Part shown: positions 24,270-32,344 of the stretch, piece after piece | Position numbering within the stretch: the stretch's first letter is position 1 | Layout: every line of letters starts with the position of its first letter | DNA from: Actinomycetota bacterium | GTDB taxonomy: Bacteria > Actinomycetota > Actinomycetes > S36-B12 > CAIYMF01 | Assembly (NCBI GenBank): GCA_020161245.1 | Contig: JAIUOK010000008.1 | Coordinates: 38,916 to 102,915, forward strand | DNA length: 64,000 bases | Reading direction: 5' to 3' | Made by a program: the position numbers and the translations under genes | Notes under the pieces: generated by a model | Told to the model about the DNA's origin: nothing | Seen by the model: only the letters and a program-made list of their open reading frames with translations | The model's database searches: none

Positions 24270-25283
24270 ATGACCTGGCGCATGCCTGCCGAGTGGGAGG
24301 CGCACGAGCGCACCTGGATGGCGTGGCCCACGACCGGCTACACCCTCGGCGACGACGAGGCCGACGCCGACGAGGCCCGGCGCACCTGGGCCGCGGTCGC
24401 CAACGCCATCGTCCCGTTCGAGCCGCTCACCATGGTGGTGGCGCCGGACGACGTCGACGTCGCCCGGACCCACCTCGACCCCCGGGTCGAGATCCTCGAG
24501 GCGCCGCTCGACGACGCCTGGATGCGCGACATCGGCCCCACCTTCGTTCGGGGGGCCGACGGCGCACTGGGCGCGGTCGACTGGGTGTTCAACGGCTGGG
24601 GCGCGCAGTCGTGGGCCTCCTGGGAGCACGACTCCCGGATCGGGCGGGCGGTCGCGGCTGCGTCCGGCGTCGGCGTCGTCGCTTCGGAGATGATCAACGA
24701 GGGCGGCGGCATCCACGTCGACGGCGAGGGCACCGTGCTGGTCACCCGCACCGTGCAGCTCGGCGAGGGCCGCAACGCGCACTGGACCCAGGAGCAGGTC
24801 GAGGACGAGCTGCGCCGCACGATCGGCGCCGAGCGGTTCGTGTGGCTCGAGCGCGGCCTGACCCGCGACTACGACGAGTTCGGCACCCGCGGCCACGTCG
24901 ACATCGTGGCCTGCTTCAGCGAGCCGGGGACGGTGCTCGTCCACGAGCAGCGCAGCCCCGAGCACCCGGACTTCGAGGTCAGCCGCGAGGTGCGCGCGCT
25001 CATGGAGGCCGAGGGCTTCCGGGTGGTCGGCGTCCCCGCCCCGGACACCCTGAAGGACGACGAGGGCTGGGTCGACTACTCCTACATCAACCACTACGTC
25101 TGCAACGGCGCGGTGATCCTCTGCGCTTTCGACGACCCCGGCGACGAGCGCGCTGCCGCGATCCTGCGCGAGGCCTACCCGGGCCGCGAGATCGTCCTGG
25201 TCGACGCCCGTCCGCTGTTCGCGCGCGGCGGCGGCATCCACTGCATCACGCAGCAGCAGCCGAAGCCCGAACCCGCCGCCTGA
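24270..25283 (+). CDS. aguA: Agmatine deiminase
   Basis: A 337-residue guanidino-group-modifying enzyme. MPAEWEAHERTWMAWP at the start, DDAWMRDIGPTFV, NEGGGIHVDGEGTVL and the C-terminal GGGIHCITQQQP with catalytic Cys at about 325 are all agmatine-deiminase motifs. It converts agmatine to N-carbamoylputrescine and ammonia in the cytoplasm. GAGGAG five bases before ATG 24270 decides the start. A class III aminotransferase follows 56 bp later and ends at a strong terminator, so they form a two-gene unit. No N-carbamoylputrescine amidohydrolase is in the window. Confidence 0.93.
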   Translation: MTWRMPAEWEAHERTWMAWPTTGYTLGDDEADADEARRTWAAVANAIVPFEPLTMVVAPDDVDVARTHLDPRVEILEAPLDDAWMRDIGPTFVRGADGALGAVDWVFNGWGAQSWASWEHDSRIGRAVAAASGVGVVASEMINEGGGIHVDGEGTVLVTRTVQLGEGRNAHWTQEQVEDELRRTIGAERFVWLERGLTRDYDEFGTRGHVDIVACFSEPGTVLVHEQRSPEHPDFEVSREVRALMEAEGFRVVGVPAPDTLKDDEGWVDYSYINHYVCNGAVILCAFDDPGDERAAAILREAYPGREIVLVDARPLFARGGGIHCITQQQPKPEPAA

Positions 25284-25339
25284 GGCGGTTCTACGATGTC
25301 CGGGCACGACGACGTGCACCGGTGACTCGGAGGAATCTT

Positions 25340-26770
25340 GTGACCGACAACGCGACCGCAGCCGCCCCGACCCCCGTGACCTGGCCGGCGCACGACCCCG
25401 CCACCTACCGCGCCGTGCCGGCGTCGTCGGCCCCTCTCGACCGCGGCAAGGTCGAGTCGCTCCTTGCCGCCGAGTGGGAGCGGTTCGAGAAGGTGACCCC
25501 CAGCTCGGGCGCCCACCACGCCCGCGCGCTGGGCTCGCTGCCCCTCGGCGTCCCGTCGTCCTTCCAGCACTGGGACCCGTACCCCGTCGCCATCACCAGC
25601 GCCAAGGGCGCATGGCTCAACGACGTCGACGGCCGCCGCGTGCTCGACCTGTCGATGGGCTTCGGCGCGATGCTGGCCGGCCACCTGAACCCGAGCGTCG
25701 TGGCCGCCGTCGGCAAGGCCCTGGAGACCGGCACGCTGTTCGTCACGCCGTCGCCTTCGGCTACCGAGGCCGCCGAGCGGTTCCAGCGCCGGTTCCACCT
25801 CGACCAGCTGCGCTTCGCCAACTCGGGCACCGAGGCCACGATGTACGCGCTGCGGATGGCCCGCGCGTTCACCGGCCGCAAGGCGATCATCAAGATCGAG
25901 GGCGGCTACCACGGCGGCTACGACGCCCTCCAGGTGTCGGTGAAGCCCGACGTCGCCGACGCAGGCCCGGAGGAGGCGCCGACCCCGGTCACGCCGTTCG
26001 AGGTCGAGGCCGGCACGGTCCACGTCGTCCCCTACAACGACCTCGGCCGTCTCGAGCAGCTCTTCGCCGAGCACGGCGCCGAGGTGGCGTGCGTGTTCAT
26101 GGAGCCGGTGCTCGAGAACATCGGCATCGTCGTCCCGGACGAGGGCTACCTCGCCGGCGTCCGCCGTCTCTGCGACGTCCACGGCGCGCTGCTCGTCTTC
26201 GACGAGGTCAAGACCGGCCTCACCGCCGGCGCGCACGGCGCCTCGCAGCGCCTCGGCGTCACGCCGGACCTGGTCGCGCTGGCCAAGAGCATCGGCGGCG
26301 GCCTCCCGCTCGCCGCGTTCGGCGGGCGCGCCGAGGTCATGGCCACCGTCACCGACGGCCGCATGCCGCACTTCGGCACCTACAACGGCAACCCGCTGGT
26401 CATGGCGGCGGCCGTCGCGATCGACGAGATCGCCACCGACGAGGCGCTGTCGGCCGCCGAGGGCCTCAACATCGACGCCCTCGAGCAGATGAACGGCATC
26501 ATCGCCGACCACGAGCTGCCCGCCCACACGGTCGGCTTCGGCGTGAAGGGCGCGGTCACCTGGGCCGCGACTCCGGTCCGCAACTACCGCGACTACAAGC
26601 GCACCGACTTCGGTGTCGCCGAGCTCTCGTGGCTGTGGGGCGTCAACCGCGGCGTGCTCACCCCGCCCGGGCTCGACGAGCAGTGGCTGGTCTCGCTGGC
26701 GCACACCGCCGACGACATGGCCATCCTGGTCGGCGAGTTCCGCGAGCTGGCCGAGGCGCTGCGCGCCTGA
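25340..26770 (+). CDS. Class III PLP-dependent aminotransferase
   Basis: A 476-residue aminotransferase with the fold of ornithine/GABA/glutamate-1-semialdehyde enzymes. FANSGTEATMYALRMARAFT binds the PLP phosphate, VFDEVKTGL carries the aspartate, and LAKSIGGGLPLAAFGG has the PLP lysine. GTG 25340 follows GGAGG. A proline-rich N-terminal extension of about 30 residues precedes the catalytic fold. Linked to agmatine deiminase, it may transaminate a polyamine or an omega-amino acid derived from agmatine, but substrate specificity cannot be read directly. Confidence 0.85.
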   Translation: MTDNATAAAPTPVTWPAHDPATYRAVPASSAPLDRGKVESLLAAEWERFEKVTPSSGAHHARALGSLPLGVPSSFQHWDPYPVAITSAKGAWLNDVDGRRVLDLSMGFGAMLAGHLNPSVVAAVGKALETGTLFVTPSPSATEAAERFQRRFHLDQLRFANSGTEATMYALRMARAFTGRKAIIKIEGGYHGGYDALQVSVKPDVADAGPEEAPTPVTPFEVEAGTVHVVPYNDLGRLEQLFAEHGAEVACVFMEPVLENIGIVVPDEGYLAGVRRLCDVHGALLVFDEVKTGLTAGAHGASQRLGVTPDLVALAKSIGGGLPLAAFGGRAEVMATVTDGRMPHFGTYNGNPLVMAAAVAIDEIATDEALSAAEGLNIDALEQMNGIIADHELPAHTVGFGVKGAVTWAATPVRNYRDYKRTDFGVAELSWLWGVNRGVLTPPGLDEQWLVSLAHTADDMAILVGEFRELAEALRA

Positions 26771-26781
26771 TCGCTGCACGT

Positions 26782-26815
26782 CGGAGGGGCCGCACCACCA
26801 GGTGCGGCCCCTCCG
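26782..26815. terminator. Bidirectional intrinsic hairpin
   Basis: A perfect 15 bp stem (26782-26796 with 26801-26815) and 4-base loop lies between the convergent aminotransferase and EcsC-family genes. It is the strongest terminator-like structure in this part of the window. Confidence 0.85.
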
Positions 26816-26824
26816 CATGTCAGG

Positions 26825-27493
26825 TCAGACCGGTTCGAAGGTGCGCTCGGCGAGACTGCCGACGTACTGCGTCAGGGCGCCGTCGATGCCGCCGCCGACC
26901 AGGCCCCCCACCACGGGGATCGCCCGCACCATCGAGAACGCCAGCCGCTTGCCGCCGTACTTCGCGACGAGGAACAGGCTGGCCCGACGGTTGATCTCGC
27001 GGACCACCGGCACGGGCAGGCGGCTGATCGTCGCGTGCGGCCCGTCCTCGTCGATCGGCACGCCGAGCTCGCCGAGCACCTTGTCGGCATCGGCGGCCGC
27101 GACGGTCAGCAGGATCGATGCCTGCGTCCGCGGGTCGTCGAGGTCGTGGCCGCGCACGTGCGCGATCGCCCCCACCATGCGCGCGTTGACCACGAGGTTG
27201 CTCGCGACGTTGGCCGGGAACGTGAGCGGCAGAGCGAGGAACCCCCCGAGGCCGGTGAGGAAGCCGGCGCTGCCCGTGGTCAGCACCGACTCGCGCACGA
27301 TGCGGTCGATGGCGGCGTCGACGTCGCCCTCGTCGTCGAGGCGCGCCGCACCGTACGCCGCCGATCCCACGATCGGGCCGGCCCCGTGATCGACCACGTC
27401 GAGGACGATCTGCTGCAGTTTCTGCTCGAGCCGCAGGAAGACGGACTCGGACCCCTCGCCGCCGGGGCTGCTCTCGATGATCTGCGCGGCCAT
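26825..27493 (-). CDS. EcsC family protein
   Basis: A 222-residue protein. The middle part is hydrophobic and glycine-rich (LTGLGGFLALPLTFPANVASNLVVNARMVGAIAHVRG), typical of EcsC-family proteins. A second hydrophobic patch near the C terminus (AFSMVRAIPVVGGLVGGGIDGAL) suggests peripheral or integral membrane association. ATG 27493 is preceded by a GGGGGAGACGAGC stretch. EcsC proteins were named for a gene next to an ABC exporter, but no transporter is adjacent here and the function is unknown. Confidence 0.8.
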   Translation of the reverse strand: MAAQIIESSPGGEGSESVFLRLEQKLQQIVLDVVDHGAGPIVGSAAYGAARLDDEGDVDAAIDRIVRESVLTTGSAGFLTGLGGFLALPLTFPANVASNLVVNARMVGAIAHVRGHDLDDPRTQASILLTVAAADADKVLGELGVPIDEDGPHATISRLPVPVVREINRRASLFLVAKYGGKRLAFSMVRAIPVVGGLVGGGIDGALTQYVGSLAERTFEPV

Positions 27494-27806
27494 GCTCGTC
27501 TCCCCCGGTCTTGCGGCAGCTGCGCCGCCGCTCCTCTCCGGAGGATGGCACAGGACGAGCGGGACGGGGTGCCCCTCGGGCCGAGGCCACCTGGACGAGG
27601 GGATCAGCGGCCGGCAGCCGGATTCCTGAGCGCCGTCCGGCGGTGTCGCAGCGGCCAGCGCCGGGTGCCCGGCGCGGTCCATCTGTCGGCCTGGCCGCCT
27701 CTCGACTCCTCGCGTCGGACTGCGACCGGCTCGCCGACAGCGGCGGGCTCGCCCCCCGTGCGTCGGTCGGCGGCCCTGTCCGCGGCGCGGCGGCGCGCGG
27801 CAGCCG
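27494..27806. other. 313 bp without a convincing gene
   Basis: Open frames exist on both strands but none shows a recognisable domain or actinobacterial codon pattern. No tRNA, strong hairpin or repeat was found. The stretch probably contains the upstream region of the EcsC gene and the 3' untranslated part of the small gene to its right. Confidence 0.5.
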
Positions 27807-28007
27807 TCACGAGCGGGCTCCCACCGCCGACCGGAGCTGCTCGCGGTAGGGGCGCCCCGTCCAGCACATCTCGGGGTGGGACACGAGCCGGTCGGCCTTC
27901 AGCTCCCAGTGGCGCAGGCCGCGCGCGGCGACCACCGCGACGCGCCGTCCGACCGAGAGCCCGGCGGCGGCGGCCAGCGCGAAGGGCTCGGCTGCACGGA
28001 CGAGCAT
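27807..28007 (-). CDS. Small hypothetical protein (66 aa)
   Basis: A 66-residue protein (MLVRAAEPFALAAAAGL...). GAGAGGAG six bases before ATG 28007 is a strong ribosome binding site and is the main support. The central part is alanine/valine-rich (VGRRVAVVAARGLRHWELKADR), then it becomes basic and ends in EMCWTGRPYREQLRSAV. I do not recognise a family. It lies downstream of the crotonase gene on the same strand with a 137 bp gap. Confidence 0.5.
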   Translation of the reverse strand: MLVRAAEPFALAAAAGLSVGRRVAVVAARGLRHWELKADRLVSHPEMCWTGRPYREQLRSAVGARS

Positions 28008-28144
28008 GACCGGCTCCTCTCGCTGACCGACGTCTTGACCCCCTCGTGCGCGGAGGGGGCGACGACCCGTACCCCCGGGCGCGCAGCTCAAACGCCCGTG
28101 CGCCCGGCAGCCCGGTCTGCCGTGCCGCCAAGAGGATTCCGGGG

Positions 28145-28969
28145 TCAGGTGCGCCGAGCGGTTCGAAAGTCGGCGGGACGCTTGTCGAGGAACGCCGCCA
28201 CTCCCTCGGCGTACTCGTTGCTGGCGAGCGAGGCGTGGTAGACCGCGCGGACGTCGTCGTCCTCGACGAGGCGGCCCCCGGCGGCGCGCGCGATCAGCGC
28301 CTTGGCACCGACGAGCGAGACCCGTGCCCGCGATGCGAGGGTCGTCGCGATCTGCTCGGAACGGGCGACGACCTCGTCATCGGCCACCACCTCGTGCACG
28401 AGGCCGATCCGCAGCGCGGTGCCGGCGTCGATCTGGTCGCCGGTAAGCAGGATCCAGCGGGCCCACGCCGCACCGACGGTCTCGACCAGGCGTGCGGTCG
28501 ACGGCAGCGCGTACACGATGCCGAGCCTCGACGGTGTGACGGCGAACCTCGAGGACTCGCCGCACACGCGCAGATCGCAGGCGGCGGCGATCTGGGTGCC
28601 GCCCCCGATCGCGAACCCCTCGACGGCCGCGATGGTCGGCTTGGCACAGGCGATGATCGCGCGCTCGCCGGACGTGACCGCCTCGCCGTAGCGCTCAGCC
28701 GACTCGACGTCGCTGCGCAGGTCGCGGAACTCGGCGATGTCGGCCCCGGCGCTGAACGGACCACCGGGGATGCCGCGCAGCAGCACGACGTCGACGTCGT
28801 CGTCCGCGCCGAGAGCGGGCATGACCCGCGCGAACGCCTCCCACATCGCGAAGGAGATGGCGTTGTGCTTGTCCGGCCGGGTCAGCGTCACCGTGGCGAG
28901 GCCGTCCTCCACCGCCACCTCGATCTGGCCCGCGGCGTCGCCGACCGCGTCCTGCAGGTACGACGTCAT
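28145..28969 (-). CDS. Enoyl-CoA hydratase/isomerase (crotonase) family protein
   Basis: A 274-residue crotonase. FSAGADIAEFRDL is the first oxyanion-hole segment; EGFAIGGGTQIAAACDLRV and SRLGIVYALPSTARLV form the second with the usual active-site loop. GGAGGAACG precedes ATG 28969. It is not next to the other crotonase (20865-21656) and differs in active-site loop, so they are unlikely to be recent duplicates. It sits alone between gpgS and a small gene; its pathway is not evident. Confidence 0.85.
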   Translation of the reverse strand: MTSYLQDAVGDAAGQIEVAVEDGLATVTLTRPDKHNAISFAMWEAFARVMPALGADDDVDVVLLRGIPGGPFSAGADIAEFRDLRSDVESAERYGEAVTSGERAIIACAKPTIAAVEGFAIGGGTQIAAACDLRVCGESSRFAVTPSRLGIVYALPSTARLVETVGAAWARWILLTGDQIDAGTALRIGLVHEVVADDEVVARSEQIATTLASRARVSLVGAKALIARAAGGRLVEDDDVRAVYHASLASNEYAEGVAAFLDKRPADFRTARRT

Positions 28970-28998
28970 CGTTCCTCCGCGCGTGCGAGTACTGGCGG

Positions 28999-29940
28999 TC
29001 AGATGCTCGCAGCCGGGGGGCGCTCGGCTACCGGCACCCCTCGTACGCGCGGCGCCACATCGCCGCCCCCGCCCCGCGCGAACTGCACCAGCCTGGGCTC
29101 GGGAGCGGGTCGACGGCCGCCCAGGCGGCTCTGCGCCACTGCGAGCAGCTCGGCGGCCATCAGCCCGAGGTCGTGGACGGCCTGATGCCGATGAGTCCGC
29201 GAGCCGAGATCGACCTGCGCGATGGCGCCCAGCCCGTGCTGATCGTAGGCGTCGAGCAGCGTCGACAGCTCGACTCCGTACGCTGTGGGCACGGCCACGC
29301 TCTCGAAGAACGACCTGCGCACCGCCCACTCGCCCGCGAGCGGTTGGACGACGTAGGCCAGGTCGGGCCACCAGAGGTCGAGCAGCGGACGGGCGACGAG
29401 CTCGGTGACGCGTCCGCCCTCGGTCGTCGACGACGCCCCCTGATCCATCACGCGGTCGTAGAAGCCCTTGACCAGCATGCGATCCGGATCGTCGAGCAGC
29501 GCGCCGACGAGCCCGCGCACGAAGTGCGGCCCGAACGCGGTGAGGTCGGCGTCGACGAACACGAGCACGTCGCCGGTCGTCACCAGCTGCGACTTCCAGA
29601 GCGCCTCGCCCTTGCCCGGGTGCGAGCCGAGATCCGGCCGCACGTCGGCCGTGCGGTGCACGACCGCTCCCGCCGCGGCGGCACGCGCAGCTGTGGCATC
29701 CGAGGAGTCCGAGTCCATGACGACCAGCTCGTCGACGAGGCCGGAGCCCTCGACCAGCGCCTCCCGCAGGACACCGACCACGTCGGCGATCGTGCTCTCC
29801 TCGTCCCGCGCCGGCACCACCACGCTCACCCGGCTGGCGCGGGCCCGCTTGAGCGCCAGCACACGCTCATCGGTCCACTGCTCGTGCGACGAGGTGGACG
29901 CGGCGAACCAGTCCTGCGCTGAGCTCGGCCCCGTGGTCAC
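28999..29940 (-). CDS. gpgS: Glucosyl-3-phosphoglycerate synthase
   Basis: A 313-residue GT-A glycosyltransferase (family GT81). VVVPARDEESTIADVV binds the nucleotide; VMDSDSSDATAARA, HPGKGEALWKS, FVDADLTAFGP (DXD-type metal motif) and KGFYDR with EGGRVTELVARPLL are hallmark GpgS segments, as is QPLAGEWAVRR. It transfers glucose to 3-phosphoglycerate, the first step to glucosylglycerate and, in mycobacteria, methylglucose lipopolysaccharide. GTG 29940 is used. No GpgP phosphatase is adjacent. A long perfect palindrome lies just upstream, terminating the preceding gene. Confidence 0.93.
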   Translation of the reverse strand: MTTGPSSAQDWFAASTSSHEQWTDERVLALKRARASRVSVVVPARDEESTIADVVGVLREALVEGSGLVDELVVMDSDSSDATAARAAAAGAVVHRTADVRPDLGSHPGKGEALWKSQLVTTGDVLVFVDADLTAFGPHFVRGLVGALLDDPDRMLVKGFYDRVMDQGASSTTEGGRVTELVARPLLDLWWPDLAYVVQPLAGEWAVRRSFFESVAVPTAYGVELSTLLDAYDQHGLGAIAQVDLGSRTHRHQAVHDLGLMAAELLAVAQSRLGGRRPAPEPRLVQFARGGGGDVAPRVRGVPVAERPPAASI

Positions 29941-29946
29941 GGCGCA

Positions 29947-29984
29947 AGCCTGCCTCGCGGCCCGGCCGGGCCGCGAGGCAGGCT
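29947..29984. terminator. 38 bp perfect palindrome downstream of membrane protein gene
   Basis: A fully self-complementary 38-base sequence (effective stem about 17 bp with a tight loop) lies between the stop of the membrane gene (29999) and the gpgS start (29940). It should terminate transcription from the right and insulate gpgS. Confidence 0.75.
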
Positions 29985-29998
29985 GCTCGGGCGCGGTG

Positions 29999-30802
29999 TC
30001 AGGCGCCGAGGCCGACAGCGTCCACGCGCCGGTGGTAGCGCATGCCCAGGACTCCCCCGAGCACCGCTCCCACGAGGCTGACCAGTGCCGCCGCCACGAG
30101 CGAGATGACGCCCCACGTCGTCAGCGTGCCGCTGTCCACGGGGATGCGCGGGAAGGCGTTGAGCTGGCTGAGCACGTCGTACTGAGCGCCCGCGACGCTG
30201 GCCACGGCGGCGACGACCAGCACGATGACCACGGCCCAGACCCACACACCCACGCCCTGTTTGGCACCGTCGAAGCGGGCCATCCGGCCGGCGACGTAGC
30301 CGCCGGCGAGGTAGGCGACGAACATGACGAGGAGCACCGCGGCCAGACCGGCCCAGCCGATGCCCTGGGCGGCATCCACCGCCTCCTCGGTGGTGGTGCC
30401 CGTCTGCACGCCGACGGCGGTGCCGGCGCCGACCACCAGCGAGGTGAGGAGCACGGCCACGCCCATGGCGGAGAGCCAGCCGAAGAACGCCGAGCCCCAC
30501 TTGATGCCGCCGTACGCAGCACGCTCGCGGGCGACGGGGTCGGCCACGACGACGCCGGACTCGCCGACTGTGTGGCGCCCAGGGACCAGCCGCGGACCCT
30601 CGTCGGCGTAGTGGCCGTCAGCCGCAGCGCCCTCCTCGACGATGGCCCCGTCCGGGCCGGGCCGACCTCGCACGAACGTGCCGCTGGTCGTCGCGGCGGC
30701 GGACCTGCCGTCGCTGTCGACGGCATCGCCGGGCACGACGCGCGGGCGGTCGTCCCGGGTCGTGGGCCCCGTGCCCGGCTGGTCGTCCCTGGACATGCTC
30801 AT
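29999..30802 (-). CDS. Four-helix integral membrane protein of unknown function
   Basis: A 267-residue protein. Residues 1-100 are hydrophilic and disordered-looking (many Asp, Arg, Pro, Gly). Four hydrophobic helices follow at about 107-130, 147-172, 185-208 and 229-250; between helices 2 and 3 is a short basic loop (GRMARFDGAK). GGGAGG six bases before the ATG at 30802 fixes the start. Similar proteins in actinobacteria are annotated only as membrane or TIGR04086/YrzE-like proteins; I cannot assign a role. Confidence 0.75.
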   Translation of the reverse strand: MSMSRDDQPGTGPTTRDDRPRVVPGDAVDSDGRSAAATTSGTFVRGRPGPDGAIVEEGAAADGHYADEGPRLVPGRHTVGESGVVVADPVARERAAYGGIKWGSAFFGWLSAMGVAVLLTSLVVGAGTAVGVQTGTTTEEAVDAAQGIGWAGLAAVLLVMFVAYLAGGYVAGRMARFDGAKQGVGVWVWAVVIVLVVAAVASVAGAQYDVLSQLNAFPRIPVDSGTLTTWGVISLVAAALVSLVGAVLGGVLGMRYHRRVDAVGLGA

Positions 30803-30925
30803 GCGCAACCTCCCCGTGCTGCCCCCTGCGCCGCGCCTCGCGGCGCCGGCGTCGTGCCCGCCCTGCGATCGGGCGAAACCGGCTCGACCACGCTTGACGC
30901 GCGGCTCACCGGGTACCGGGAGGGC

Positions 30926-31081
30926 ATGACGGAGCAGCCGCAGGACGAGCAGACGCATGCCCAGCCCGAGCCGGAGGCGTCCTCGGACGGCGACGGCTCC
31001 TGGACCGACGATCCGCAGACGCAGGACCCGCACGAGGACCGCAGCGTCGAGGAGGTCGTGCGCAGGACGTCGGAGGGCTGA
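30926..31081 (+). CDS. Small acidic hydrophilic protein (51 aa)
   Basis: A 51-residue protein (MTEQPQDEQTHAQPEPEA...), highly acidic, Gln/Glu/Asp/Pro-rich and without hydrophobic segments, so probably disordered. GGGAGG lies two bases before ATG 30926, which is close but strong. It diverges from the four-helix membrane gene and converges on the DUF6328 gene with a 5 bp gap. No family recognised. Confidence 0.55.
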   Translation: MTEQPQDEQTHAQPEPEASSDGDGSWTDDPQTQDPHEDRSVEEVVRRTSEG

Positions 31082-31086
31082 CGCGA

Positions 31087-31698
31087 TCAGGGGCGGCGCC
31101 GCAGCCACAGCCGGACGCCGAGCGGCAGCACGATCCAGCTGCCGACGACGAAGCCAGCCGCGGCGACCACGACCGGGACGAGCGTGCCCGGCAGGGCGAA
31201 GCTGGCCGCGAGCCACACCCCCAGGACGATGCCGACCCCCAGGGCCAGCAGCCCGAGCACCGCGAGCACATGGCCCACCACGAGGATCTCGTTGCGCGCG
31301 CGCATCCCGAACAGCAGTCGGTGCAGCGGCACGATGCCGAGCAGGAGGGCCACCGCCGCCGTGGTCGTCACGATGGCCCACGCGTAGAGGTTGTGCTGGC
31401 TGTCGGAGCTGTCGGGCAGCACGCCCGTGTAGGCAACGGCCAGCAGGAAGCCGAGCAGGATCTGCCCGCCCATCTGCGCGATGCGGATCTCCTCGAGCAG
31501 CTCCTTGAGCGCACGGTCGATGTCGTGGTCGGCCAGCGGCCCCGTCTCCGGGCCCGCGGCATGGTCCCTGTCGTCGTCCACCTGCCGGTGGTCGGCAGCC
31601 GCGGCGCGGGCGGCCCACGGGGAGGGTGAGCCGGAGCGCACCCTCCCCGTCCCTCGGCCGTCGGCCACGCCGCTGCGGCTCGCCGCCTCCGCTGACAT
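31087..31698 (-). CDS. DUF6328 family membrane protein
   Basis: A 203-residue protein with a polar N terminus and four membrane helices from residue 76 onward. LKELLEEIRIAQMGGQILLGFLLAVAYT is the DUF6328 signature before and through the first helix; PLHRLLFGMRARNE lies between helices two and three. It follows the hemerythrin gene by 6 bp on the same strand, suggesting co-transcription. Function unknown. Confidence 0.82.
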   Translation of the reverse strand: MSAEAASRSGVADGRGTGRVRSGSPSPWAARAAAADHRQVDDDRDHAAGPETGPLADHDIDRALKELLEEIRIAQMGGQILLGFLLAVAYTGVLPDSSDSQHNLYAWAIVTTTAAVALLLGIVPLHRLLFGMRARNEILVVGHVLAVLGLLALGVGIVLGVWLAASFALPGTLVPVVVAAAGFVVGSWIVLPLGVRLWLRRRP

Positions 31699-31704
31699 CG
31701 CCGG

Positions 31705-32133
31705 TCAGGACGCCCGCTGCTCGGCGTCGCCGGCCATCGCGGCCATGGTCTCGCCGAGCTCCTGCAGCTCCTTGCGCCCCATCGCGTCACGCACCTGCGG
31801 GAAGAGCTCGCCCTCCTCCTCGTCGATGTGGTGGCGCACGTTCTCGACCAGCACCGTCGCCTTGGCGCGGTAGGTGCCGTCGCCCGGCGTCATCTGCCGG
31901 AGCTCGCCGATCAGCAGGTGCACCACGTGGTGCTCCTCGACCGACTCCAGGACGATGTCCTGCTCCTCGAGGGCCTGCTTGACCGTGGGGTAGAAGTGCT
32001 CCTCCTCGATCAGGACGTGGCGGTCGAGCGCATCGAGGATCTCCGGGACGACCGCGTCGTCGCCCTTGTCGAACCTCGTCATCAGCTTCTTCACAGCCCG
32101 GTGGTCCTCGCGCAGCATCGTGATGGCGTCCAT
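31705..32133 (-). CDS. Hemerythrin HHE domain protein
   Basis: A 142-residue four-helix bundle. Iron-binding residues expected for HHE hemerythrins are visible in EDHRAVKKL, DRHVLIEEEHFYP, VEEHHVVHLL and VRHHIDEEEGELFP. It likely binds a di-iron centre and senses or buffers oxygen, nitric oxide or peroxide. GGGAGGAG precedes ATG 32133 by 11 bases. An 8 bp hairpin (32159-32178) lies just upstream, in the 211 bp region shared with the divergent GH13 gene; nothing else was found there. Confidence 0.88.
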   Translation of the reverse strand: MDAITMLREDHRAVKKLMTRFDKGDDAVVPEILDALDRHVLIEEEHFYPTVKQALEEQDIVLESVEEHHVVHLLIGELRQMTPGDGTYRAKATVLVENVRHHIDEEEGELFPQVRDAMGRKELQELGETMAAMAGDAEQRAS

Positions 32134-32344
32134 CAGGATCGGGTCTCCTCCCAGGTGAGGACCGGCCAGCGCCGGTCCCCGCAGACACAGCGGGTCCGGC
32201 GTATTCCCATGAGGCCCATGCCCAAACCTGGGTCGCCCGCTCGGGAGGAGATGGCACCAGACGGCCGCTCGCGACCTGCCGCGCCGCGCGGGCAGGCCGC
32301 GCCGGGTTTGCTTCGAGCGGGCATCTGCGGCTTACCCTCCGCGC

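Noticed and set aside
27511..27849. Plus-strand open frame of 112 codons
   Set aside because: Arg/Ala/Pro-rich without any family pattern, antisense to a more plausible small gene; typical GC artefact.
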